Source: Guyanagaster necrorhizus (lineage: Eukaryota; Basidiomycota; Agaricomycetes; Agaricales; Physalacriaceae). From it: a stretch of DNA of 64,000 nt. The stretch's first letter is position 1, and every line of letters begins with the position of its first letter. The notes under the pieces are model-generated. The model had not been told where the DNA came from and searched no databases. It saw nothing but the letters and a program-made list of their open reading frames with translations. Position numbers and translations under genes: made by a program. Where the stretch lies: positions 677,336-741,335 of the forward strand of contig NW_025064897.1 of the NCBI RefSeq assembly GCF_019112545.1. Direction: 5' to 3'. Below are positions 44,432 to 54,524 of the stretch, piece after piece.

Positions 44432-45720
44432 ATGTCGGTCGACTTGCCGCCGCTACCCCAAGAATTGATTGACAATATCATCGACCATCTCCACAGCGAT
44501 AACATTTCGCTGCTCAACTGCGCCCTTGTGTGTCGCGCCTGGCTGTCAACGAGTCGCCTGCACTTGTTCGCTAAGATACACCTCCACGTTCCTTTACCCT
44601 CTTTCGATACCCCCTCCGCGTCCCGCAAATTCAACCGTCTCCTTAGACTCCTCTATAAATATACAGAGTTGGTACCCCACATCCACGAGCTCCAAGTACA
44701 TTTCGAGTGTGAAGGTCCCAATCCAGAGTACGGGCTTCTTGCAGCAGGTGCCGAGGACACGCTTCTTCTTCCTTCTCTTCTGACAACATTCACGCATGTT
44801 CGCCATTTCGAACTATCATCTAATCTCAGCGCATCATGGCATTCACTCCCGCCGCGTGTCCTCCACGCCATCGACACGGTCGTCCGCCAGCCTTCAATAA
44901 CCTATGTCCGTCTTTCCTCATGGGTCTTCAATAGCTGGAAGACTATTGCGTCCCTCTTCCAACATAGTCAAAATCTACGAGGACTTGCACTTCGTTCGAC
45001 GGAGTTAGGCACCGTTAATGAGGAACAGGAACAGGAACTTCGGCCAGGATCCTCGGGGCCTCGTCTCGAGTTCCTTACCCTGGATTATGTAGATTGCCCG
45101 GATCTGGGAAGCTGGCTCTCCAATGAGCACCAAAGTATGATGGACTTGACCAACATCCGCGAGTTCCGGTTAGCCCATTCAGACGACAATTGCGTCGATC
45201 GGCTGCTCCGTACTTTTGGAGACTCACTTGAACGATTCCATCTCAAACCTGGACGGATAGGTCGTAAGTTGATAAATTTTATCTTCAGATCGATTACTGT
45301 CACTTACGATGAATCTCAGTACAGCCAATGACCTTGGAGCGATGTGCACGATTAAAATCCTTGAGACTGACTTTGGACGAGCACCCCGCTTCCCTTGTAT
45401 GGGTCTCGGGTGTTCTAACTAGTATCCCAGTACCCGGGATTCTCGAGCACGTCGCCATCGAAGTATATATTGATCCCAAGAAGTTGATGGGCTGGAGAGC
45501 GATTGATAACATTCTTACCCGGTCGGGGGCGTTCAACTCTCTGAAGGAGGTCGCCATAGGAGTATTCGCCCATCCTGCCAATGCCGAATTCTTGAAAGTT
45601 CAGGAGGGTCTCGTGGGTTTGAAGGAGCAAGGACTCTTGCGCGTTTATCAGTTGGCTACGAAGAGCCAAAAACTTTGCTCCGAGCTGACACCGATGATAA
45701 GTAGCTTCGAAGAATGTTGA
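44432..45720 (+). CDS. F-box protein
   Basis: Exons 44432-45260 and 45320-45720 (409 aa). The F-box is at the very N-terminus (LPPLPQELIDNIIDHLHSDN, then LLNCALVCRAWLSTSRLHLF), the usual arrangement in the expanded F-box families of Agaricomycetes. The remaining 350 residues are LRR-like, with elements such as LTTFTHVRHFEL, LEFLTLDYVDC and RLKSLRLTLDE. It presumably acts as a substrate receptor for an SCF ubiquitin ligase; target unknown. The splice (G|gtcgta ... ctcag|TA) restores the frame into VQPMTLERC. It converges on the G-alpha gene, with stops 127 bp apart. Confidence 0.82.
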
Positions 45721-45847
45721 GCCAGTTTTCCTGATTGTCAGTTGATACATATAGTTGATATAGGTGGTATGACATGTCGTGTAGCAAATTTTTGCTATTA
45801 CATTAGTCCTATTCTCGAAATATGTTGCCTAATGATAGCTTCCCCAA

Positions 45848-47970
45848 CTAGATTTTGTGGTCAGCTGCAGTGGTAGCAACGTAAAAAAAAAAAAATGTGC
45901 CGCTCACCATTGACAATAATCCTCTGTGTGGCGGCAATATCCTGAAGATTGAAGGTTAGCACGGAGCCTTATTGGGACCTAACAATGACCAACCAGCATA
46001 GACGTAAAATGCTACAGATCATGAGAGTCTGTTAGTTCCATGTGCATCAAGCCAAGAGGGAAGGCGTACGCAATATAGATGACGGTCCGCGATGTCCTTA
46101 CGACGGTGTACCTGGACGAAATGGGCTCGGAAGTATTCTGATACGTCTTCGTAACGATTGGGTCTGTTCCCATAGCTGACAATGCTGTTTTCAATCATCA
46201 GCTGACTGCCCATCATAGACTAACGAAAGAAGTCGTACTATTTCTGAACCTGACTGCCAGTCTCCAGCTTCTTCCTTAACAAGTCAGTCTGTGGGCCCAT
46301 GAGGATGAATACCCTGCGCTTGTCAAACTGCCGAAAAAAAAAGTGACTGTTACCTTGTTGAGGAGAAGAACAAGATGAGTGTTCCTCAGAAGTTTGTTCG
46401 AGCACACGGCAGTGAACAACTTGAGAGAATCATCGATACGGTTAGTACGTGGGTCTTCTTCCAGGTACTGTGATCGGGTCAGTGAAGAAGAAGAACTGAA
46501 CGATATAGCGTAAGACCCACTTGGTCGAACGCCGATATGGGGGCCAAGAAGATGATGGCAGTTGCTGCAGAGTGACTTGAGCCTATTAAGTCCTCGGCTG
46601 CGGGATCCAAAACGCACTGACCGTCTTCAAAATAAGGCACCCATGCGTGTCTCTTCCAGCGCATGATAAGCTTTTTCTTGGACAACGCTTGCGTAACACT
46701 CACCTGACCACGCTGGAATTACTCGGCTTCAGAAGATTGGCAGATGGAAAGCAACGACACATATACTCACAGCGCCACCAACATCATACAGCTTCCAATC
46801 ATACACTGTACCGCCTATGTTGATTGGGAAGGAGTGTTCGATAACACCAAGTGTCTGGACGCGGACGTTGAGAATATCATCTGAAACGCGACGCGGTGAG
46901 AACTAGGAAGCGGCTGCTGATCTATGAATCACGAGTTTACCCATTATTGGCATGTAATCAGGTTCTGTGATGCGCATGAGGTTGTCCAAGAAACTGGCAA
47001 AGATCAGACAGATACATGATGAGCGTATCATATAGGTAATTTTCTCACAATGACCCCGCTTCGTCGAGTTTGAGGTGACGAAGGGCTAGAAGGCGTTCAA
47101 CAGCGGGATGGTGCCAAAGGGTGTTTATTTCATTTCGGAGGTTGTGGAGGATTTTTGCCGCCATGTTTGCCGCAACTTGAGTCTTTGAGGGGGTCCGCAT
47201 GTCGTTAAGAGGCCAATTGCGGCCGGTGGTAACGAGAGCCTGCCACCCGGCACGGACAAAGACCCCCGCACGTCCTCCACCGACAGAGATACCGCCGCTA
47301 AGTTCGGACGCTAAGGCATCCTCCATGGCGACAAGTGGAAGCAATTGCGAACGAAGCTGATTTATCTCTTCTTGGGCTCTCTGGGGATCGGGAAGGGGCA
47401 TGTCGTCAGGACTGTCGATGATAGGTCGCGAGAGGTCATAGTCGAGCTCCTCGAGAATTAACCGTACCGCTTTGACGGTATTGAAGTGTACAATTGGCTT
47501 CCAGGATGGTCGTTCGTGCTCGATCGAGGTAGAGGCGTAATAAAGCTGGAACTGCTTCTGGAGGGTGGATTTTCCTGAAACACTGTTATCTAACGGAATT
47601 TCAAACAATAAGGAACGGAATCATACCTGACTCAGCCTGTCCGAGCAGCATGACTGCATGCGATTGAACGCATTAGTATATCGAGACATGCCAAATCAAC
47701 GGTTTCCATACCCTTCACTTCTTTCCGACTGGCATCTCGTCGTCGTTGGGACTCCTTCTACAGAAGAGAGAGGTGTTCTAAGACAGCATAAGAAAAGATG
47801 GTGCTGTTGCAACGCACTTTGAGCTCCTCGTCGATACCATTGCTAATTGTCTGTGCTTGGACATCGAAGAACGCACTCTCCGGCTTCAGTATTGGAACGT
47901 CATCCCACTCGGCAGGAGTAGGCGGGGCCATTTGTCGAACATGACCCGTGCTCAGACTCAGACTGGCCAT
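45848..47970 (-). CDS. Divergent heterotrimeric G-protein alpha subunit
   Basis: Fifteen minus-strand exons: 47970-47818, 47757-47712, 47653-47627, 47574-47049, 46993-46941, 46880-46771, 46712-46704, 46652-46622, 46564-46521, 46467-46354, 46288-46239, 46184-46070, 46011-45994, 45941-45908, 45864-45848 (448 aa). G1 is GQAESGKST (71-79). Switch I is VRVQTLGVIE, with R275. G3 is DVGGARGQR (301-309), with Ala305 at the catalytic Gln position. G4 is NKTD (370-373). G5 is AATQ. About 65 residues more than usual lie between G1 and switch I, in the helical domain. Gly2 is absent, so no N-myristoylation. It belongs to the expanded non-canonical G-alpha proteins of mushrooms. The final exon is the least certain. 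Confidence 0.88.
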
Positions 47971-49228
47971 GATTTACAGCAGTGAACAACAGATGGTGGG
48001 GGTTGCTGACGTAGAGTGGCAAATATAATTCGAGAACATGATAGTTGAATTAAAGGGATTCTGCCGTTTCCAGCGTGGATCCGTGAATCCGTGATGGCAA
48101 ATGCAGAGCCTTACTACTTCCCTTTTAGCAATCATGATTCCCCCCCTCCGTGCTCTCGTTCGTCACATTGTATTGTGGCGCTTTAACTTGCCATCACATC
48201 AAATTTCAATCAAAATGATTCACTGCTGTTACTCACCCTCAATCTGAAACGACTGGTCAGCGCTGGTGTTTATCTAGAGAAGGTGATATGCGCTGAAAGA
48301 ACAGTTTGCTATTTACAGAATGCGAGGGCCTAAGCCAAGGCAAGGCTGGCCGAAGACACAGAACAATGTCCTCTGACTCTTCTGACTCTGGGCGCCGGGG
48401 TCGTGCTAGACAGTTCGTTAGCAAGGTAGAGCAGCATAGCGGCAGAGCCGAACAGCACGCACTCACGCGTAAATGATTGAGTATCGACTACGTACTCTTC
48501 CTGCAACGAAGAAGGATATGAGTCTATTTAGCACTTTTAGTTTGACTTGTATTCGCTGTCCTTCATATTGCTATAATATTCTAATGTGTTGGTTAAGCTA
48601 TGAGCACTGAGTAATCCACACACTGATTCAGCCGCAGCCGAGTGAAAATTGACTTTCAAGGATCAAAACCATTTTCGAACCGAAGGACGGTATTAAGCGA
48701 AGAAAAGAAGGGAAGGAGGTCGGGGCAAAAGGGCGACAATAGACGACTCTCGGACCCGGAGTCCCTATATAACACGAATGTCGGTGGTTCACAAAAAAGG
48801 TCATCCATTGAAGCAAGGATCGCGGCTCCGCACCCTACCGAAAAAAGTGCCACAAGTAGACTTCGACTTTCCAAAACGGTCATTTGACCGACGTCGATAA
48901 AGGGCTGATAAGTTGTATTGAATTTTGCCACACGAAATCTTTGGCAAGTTCTGGTTGCCATGCTTGTATACAACCAGAACCTTCTCCGAGTAGTGGTCAT
49001 TTTATGTCGAGCGGTGCGTGTGGATCGTAGGAAGCGTGCTACAACTTGGCGACTTTCCGTCTGCACGTTCAGTTCACGTCACAACGCGAACAACCACGAT
49101 AGTAGGACATCATGTAAAAAGAATATATCAGTACTAATTACTTCAGGATTAGCTAGAAAATCTACAAATGTCTAACGCGAATTCATAAAGGCGTAAAGTC
49201 ACTGTGTCGTCATGGATATGCCAACAAA
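47971..49228. other. Intergenic, no gene seen
   Basis: Promoter side of the G-alpha gene (about 47971-48200), then unremarkable sequence. Short open frames at 48642-49175 carry no motif. Confidence 0.45.
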
Positions 49229-50927
49229 TCAAAGAGATAGAACCACTAAATCCGCGGCGGTCAGCGTCTCTGCAACGACATCCAACGGCTGCCACTCAAA
49301 ATGCTCCCTCTGTTCATACAGATACTCTGCCTCTATCTCCAGATCATCCCATTGAAGGTACCTCCTTTGCACTTGACGCTTCGCCCAAGGGTCTCCGTCC
49401 GAAACGCGCCTCAACATATTTTTACTGTCAAATCGGACCTCTTTTAACATCCTGCATTCTCTGTTCCATGGCTGCACTAGACCAATCGGGTTCTGCACGA
49501 TCTCGAGCGCCGGAACGACAGGAGTAGTCCACGTTCGCGAGGAGGCCGTAAGCAGGCGTCGGTTGTACCATTTATACCTCCGGGTATGCGTCTGGGGCCT
49601 GCACTGAATTTTATATACGTGGACCGTTGAAAGATTCGCGAATCTGTAGAAGAAATGCGATGCGAGACCCACAAGGGTATTCTGAATAAATTCTTGAGAT
49701 TTGAAAAGCATGTCAACTTATAGGACTTACCTCGGTGGGTCCTCCACGCTGATATTTGATTCTCAGATCATGAAGGTCGTGGAAGAGATGCTTGATTGCA
49801 TGCATGATCTCCAGATCCCATATTGTAACAAAGAGATCAAGAGTTTGGAGATCTGGCTTGTCTTTGGCGACCGCGGAGAGAAGAGGAATGAGAGCCGCAT
49901 TGGAAGACTGTTGGTCGATATCGCAGATGTGGAGATGCTTGATGGGCCTTGAACTATGTAGAAAGGCAATGGTAGCCCATGGATTGCCGCCAAATTCTTC
50001 CAGCTTTGGCAATACAGTGCCAGAAACTTTGAAACGCACATCCAACTGGCCTATCACTTTCATCGTCTTGACGTGGTGCCCGCTTTGACGTAAGAAAGTG
50101 TGAAGGAAAGAAATATTGGGTGACGCAGCCGGTGGGGAAGACGTGCCGCTTTTGATGCAGAGTTCGACTGTTTCAAGACCTTCGGGCATGTCAAATGGCC
50201 CTCCATCGTATCCCAAAGTCTGTTTAGCAAGGAACACGGACGACTCCATATCCCAGTCGATGCGTAAAACGCGGAGGGTCTTTGACGTTGCCAGATGAAG
50301 GAAATGGTATCGAGTTCTTTCATGACGGCGGGGCCCAACGGCGACATTGCCCAGAAGGGTGAGGTGGGTCAAAGGTAGCGCAGCAAACTGAGCAAAGTCG
50401 ACTTCGCCATCTGGCGAAGACATGGATAGAACATCGAATATGTTGTCAACAAGGGATAGGCGAGTCAAATGGGGGAGTCGTAGAATGGTCGAATAGAATG
50501 TGTTGGGACTGAGAGAAGAGGCGCATATTTCAACCTTCCGTAGCGACGGATAGCTAATAATACGATTGAGAACGTCGTAAGACACACGCCCGTAGCAGGG
50601 TGGTGAGAATGGATCAATCTTGCCACGTTTCAACGCGCAGAGTACGAGCGCCCTTGGCACCTCGAACATGTTATCCTCTCGCCCCTCCCAAAATGAGGCA
50701 TTCTGTTGGAAATGGCTGAAATCCATGAAGAGTAGGTTACGATAGAGAGCCCTGAGGGCTAAACGGTAGAACTTGTGGCAAGTACAGATTACATTGAAAA
50801 GATCACGGGTGTCGAGCTGGTCAAAAATGAGCATCCAATATTCGTTTGATAGTTTCGTAGACATGTAGGCAATCATCTCTGTCTTGGACATAGGCATCCT
50901 GGATGCCTTGGTGATGGCCGATAGCAT
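49229..50927 (-). CDS. F-box protein with LRR-like repeats
   Basis: Minus-strand exons: 50927-49731 and 49681-49229 (549 aa with the ATG at 50927). The frame stays open upstream to 51065 without an ATG, and a splice-acceptor-like cttag lies near 51010, so a 5' exon is possible. The F-box starts near residue 26 (LSNEYWMLIFDQLDTRDLFNV and CTCHKFYRLALRALY). Leu-rich elements follow (YPSLRKVEICAS, LPHLTRLSLVDN, PLTHLTLLGNV, KTLRVLRIDWDM), resembling LRRs. It is a likely SCF substrate receptor with an unknown target. The C-terminal exon is rich in aromatic and charged residues (WYNRRLLTASSRTW, EYLYEQREHFEWQPL). Confidence 0.75.
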
Positions 50928-51504
50928 GAATGTAGGGAAAGGCGGGATATAATGGTGGTCGTGGTCGTTCAGTTCATATGAATGAGCGCTGTCAGGCTCG
51001 GAACCGACTAAGAAATCATCAAATATGAGTACATGGGCCAACAGCTGGACATGGGCCCGTAACAATAGAACTTACCCCTCGGACCACACCCAGGAGTGGC
51101 GGTGGAACAGATAGAGTGGAAGGCAGTGATAACTGCTTTAGACCAAAAATGAGTATCAAACTCCAAATGTGGCCAATTCCCTTTTTTACACAAATAGTTC
51201 CAAAAACGTTTACAGTCTGAAAATACTTCTAGACGAAAGATACGAGAACCTTTCAACCTAGGCAAAAAAGGCAGAACCCTTTCCCACCAAAATAAATTTT
51301 AGTTCTTTACAGCGTGTCAAAAAGGGTGAAAATATGCGGCCCCCCGTCTTCAAGTTCTCAACGCCAAAAAAGTACAAAGTATTCGAGGATCGGAGACATA
51401 GTGAAGTCTCTCATCCGCCACCGCCCTGGTGTTCGTAAACCCTACGTTGATACATATCCCCATATTATAAACACATATCTCTAACTCTATATTCCTTTCC
51501 CCAT
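50928..51504. other. Intergenic, possible 5' exon of the F-box gene
   Basis: 577 bp. A candidate donor gtaagttc near 51076 on the minus strand could belong to an upstream exon of the neighbouring F-box gene, but no start codon was found. Confidence 0.35.
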
Positions 51505-52760
51505 TCACTCTGTATCCTGGGGATGTGCGACCAGCTTTACAGCACTAACCTGATTATTCTTCAGCCTGTCCAATCCAGCTACAACACCCGAGAGACCATG
51601 AGGTAAAACCTCTAAGCGATTCGGCTAACGAAGAAAAATTAAGACGTCTAAATCCAAGAGACAAAATCGGCAGCTCACCTTGATAACTCCCTCATCCATG
51701 AATTTACCCAAACTTCGGAACATTCGTTTTCCAAAGTCAGACTGTGCAGGTAGATGAACCGTGCCCAGAACTTCCCTGAATAACCTCCCATCATTTTCTG
51801 ATTTCTGGGGTCTTTGGTCGTTGTTAATGGTCATAACCTGACCTCCTTCTGCCAATATATCGTATCCAGCTTGCTGAGCATCTGGAAAGCCGAGTGCATC
51901 AAAGACCACCAGTAACGGATCGGAAGTCAATTTCTTCACAGCCAGTGGAAGTTGGCTCAGAGGTGTCGTTCCTCGATCGATGATGTCCGTTATACCGAGG
52001 GTAGCCAAATAGTCGAAATGGCGTGCAGAAGCATACGTTATGATCCTAGAAAACCCGACGAATTTGAGCAATTGGATGGCTACATAGGGCGAAGGAAAGA
52101 TAATCAATAACGCGAACCAACAATAGTAAAAAATGCCCCACGAACCATACTGTCCAACAGATGTGCTGCCACCAATGATAACGGTAGTTTTCCCCGTGAA
52201 CTTGGGTTCCCACGAAAAATCAGGATTGAGCCCAAGACCGATCGGCGCCTCAGCAAAAAGCCCCATACACGCCGCCGCAAAAGCCACACATATAGTTGCC
52301 GCTTCATCAGTGGACATCTTCTCTGGAATCTACAGCAAATTCAGGACGCAATTGAAGATAAAGCAAAGTAAACACACTTTGGCGACGAAGTCTGCGGCGA
52401 TCAGAGAGTATTGCTGGAACCCAGCTCCGTCGCTTTCGAAGTACGATCCTTGATAAACACTAGAAGCGATAAGGGAGAGTGACACGAAAGAAAATCATCA
52501 GCATACACCCTGTCGCCCTTCGACCATCCAGTAACATCTTCGCCAATGTCTACGACCTCTCCAGCGATATCGGTACCAAGAACAGCTGGATAGTTGTCCA
52601 CAAATGCGCCGTAGGTCTGTATCTTCCAGTCAACCGGATTCAATCCAGCGGCGAGGACCTTGACGAGGAGCTGACCTCTGCCAGCAGTCGGGATCGGCCG
52701 TGTTCCGACCGTAAATCGCGCTTGCCTGGACTGTAGAACAAGGACCTTTTGCTGGGGCAT
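51505..52760 (-). CDS. Zinc-independent MDR oxidoreductase (enoyl reductase/quinone oxidoreductase-like)
   Basis: Minus-strand exons: 52760-52507, 52459-52378, 52329-52146, 52079-51679, 51624-51505 (346 aa). The N-terminal GroES-like domain has GQLLVKVLAAGLNPVDWKI and VLGTDIAGEVVDIGEDV, with no structural zinc cysteines. The Rossmann domain has TVIIGGSTSVGQYAIQLLKF, ending with FDALGFPDAQQ and the C-terminal QVSAVKLVAHPQDTE. This is the architecture of fungal trans-enoyl reductase and toxD-like NADPH-dependent reductases. Substrate unknown. The donor gtatgc after exon 1 is the only one that keeps the frame with a normal intron. It is not the parent of the quinone oxidoreductase pseudogene near 5.5 kb. 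Confidence 0.87.
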
Positions 52761-53126
52761 GATTGTAATGAAGAAAAACTGCAGAATGACGCCATTATAT
52801 GTAGATCCCCTTGTCAACAGGTTCTGATCCGCTAGGTATTAATCAGACATGCGATAATAGGTTTTCGAGGGCCGTGGAAAGACACATCGATGAGCCACCA
52901 ATGAAAAAACGTGAACTGCACGAGTCGAAGCGCAAGTGATAGCCGGACACAAATTTGGAACTTTGATTTGCCATCTCGGACAACAATCAGAGCTCCGCAA
53001 CGTCAAGGTGATATTACCGCTTAATTTTTTCATTTCGGTTATTAAATTTTCATCCTACGACAAACAAATTCAACATGCGAAAGAAAGAATACCGTAAGAG
53101 TCAATACCGCTCAACGGGACACCGGT
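52761..53126. other. Intergenic
   Basis: 366 bp between two minus-strand genes: 3' flank of TPT1 and promoter of the MDR gene. Nothing else seen. Confidence 0.45.
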
Positions 53127-54112
53127 TTACGCAGTGACCGGCCAACCCTGCAAAGGCACCCCGTTTGCATCCTCCACTTTTGAAAAGAACCGCACTGGTA
53201 GGGATCCCCGCTCATCGCCCTCGGTGAGAACAACCCCGTTATCCGAAAGGAAGAATTTGATATCCGCATCAAGTGCCTTTTGGACGTCGATATATATAAT
53301 CACTTTGGAGGTCTTGCGCATGCCTGCGATAGGAAAAGTGTTGATTCTCAATCGAGGCAAAGGTCCAAAGTGATAGATAGCATCACTCACCACTGACAGC
53401 ATCACGGCCTTGGGCGAGATGTATATGGTTACGCTTCATTTTGGACAGGCCTTCGGTGGCTGTGGCGGTGGTTAACTGAAAGGGTTTTGGTGCAAATCAA
53501 GCGAAAAGCGCAAACATATGATTTCCCAAGCTCGGATATCCGTTCCATGGATAGCAACCCCGGAGGGTATATCTGACACCGACAATACAGGCTTTAGCTC
53601 TAGTTTTACTGTCTAAACACCAAGTAAGTACGTCTGGCAATGCGCAGAGACAATGTACGTACCTTCATGGTATGACCCTGATTCGCCCTGATCCACCAAA
53701 CGCTTTCATTTGACGTCGGGTCGAGCTCGCAGATCAAGTCAAACCGCTGCTTCGCATCTGCTCTGACAATGCTCTGCAGCATAGGGAGGTCTACGGACTG
53801 GGCTTTCAGTCTGGGGATTTCCAGCTACTATCACCGTCACATTACTTGATGGAAAAAAGTGAAAAAAGGAACACGTACAAGATTAGTGACATTTACATAG
53901 CCATCTGTCCGCATGGGTACCCCTTCATTCTGTGCTCCGTGGCGCAGAATATACGATAACGTCTTCGAAACCCGCACTTCAAGGGAATCCTGAGGAAGTC
54001 CTCGTAATTTGGAAGGGACCGGTGCGCTCCCTTTACGCCTTTGATTGTTCTTCGGAGCTCCAGACTTTTTGTCCTTCTGGGGCGCTTTCGATGGTTGCGA
54101 TGACGACTGCAT
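53127..54112 (-). CDS. TPT1: tRNA 2'-phosphotransferase (Tpt1/KptA)
   Basis: Minus-strand exons: 54112-53879, 53824-53663, 53612-53516, 53459-53391, 53323-53127 (252 aa). After a basic N-terminus, the motifs appear in order: VSKTLSYILRHGAQNEG, YVNVTNLLEIPRL, VRADAKQRFDL, IRANQGHTMK, VAIHGTDIRAWEII, EGLSKMKRNHIHLA, MRKTSKVIIYIDVQKAL and DNGVVLTEGD. These hold the conserved RHG, KQRF, NHIH and Arg residues of Tpt1. The enzyme uses NAD+ to remove the 2'-phosphate left at the splice junction by fungal tRNA ligase, giving ADP-ribose 1'',2''-cyclic phosphate. The frame extends upstream to 54175 but without an ATG, so 54112 is chosen. It diverges from the RTC4-domain gene. Confidence 0.92.
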
Positions 54113-54524
54113 TTCCTGATGCTTGACTGAGGTTGATGAGGTGACTGCAAGACGATAACTGAGTGCCAGGGCCAAGTCAGAAAGATCCTTTTTGAGTCAC
54201 AGTATGGCGGTGCTTGGCAAGAACCCCTCAATGACCGTTGCAGCCATACTTTGAGCACAAGCCAGTGTAGCAAATGCTCCAAATCCTAAAACTGAATCGA
54301 TAGGAATCATGTTATATAACACCGACACCAGCCTGCTAATCAAGATTCAACAAGCTCGCACTTGAGTGTATGCAATGTTACGTAATTAACGAGCGGTCAC
54401 GTGGGATATGGAACCGTCTTTTTTCCAATGTCCTACTCGTTCAATCACTCTGTCGTCGTACTCCTGATTGCACATCGTCCGTGTTCTATGGTTACCCCTT
54501 TTACGGAGACGCGGCCTCTTTATC
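54113..54524. promoter_or_regulatory. Divergent promoter with GTCACGTG E-box
   Basis: About 412 bp between the TPT1 and RTC4-domain start codons. GTCACGTG occurs at 54396-54403, matching the RTCACRTG core of Cbf1-type factors, the same motif as in the 14740-14988 promoter. Confidence 0.35.

Noticed and set aside
54489..54524. Alternative start ATG for the RTC4-domain gene.
   Set aside because: It is in a different frame from the long open frame and ends at a stop unless an unsupported intron is assumed.
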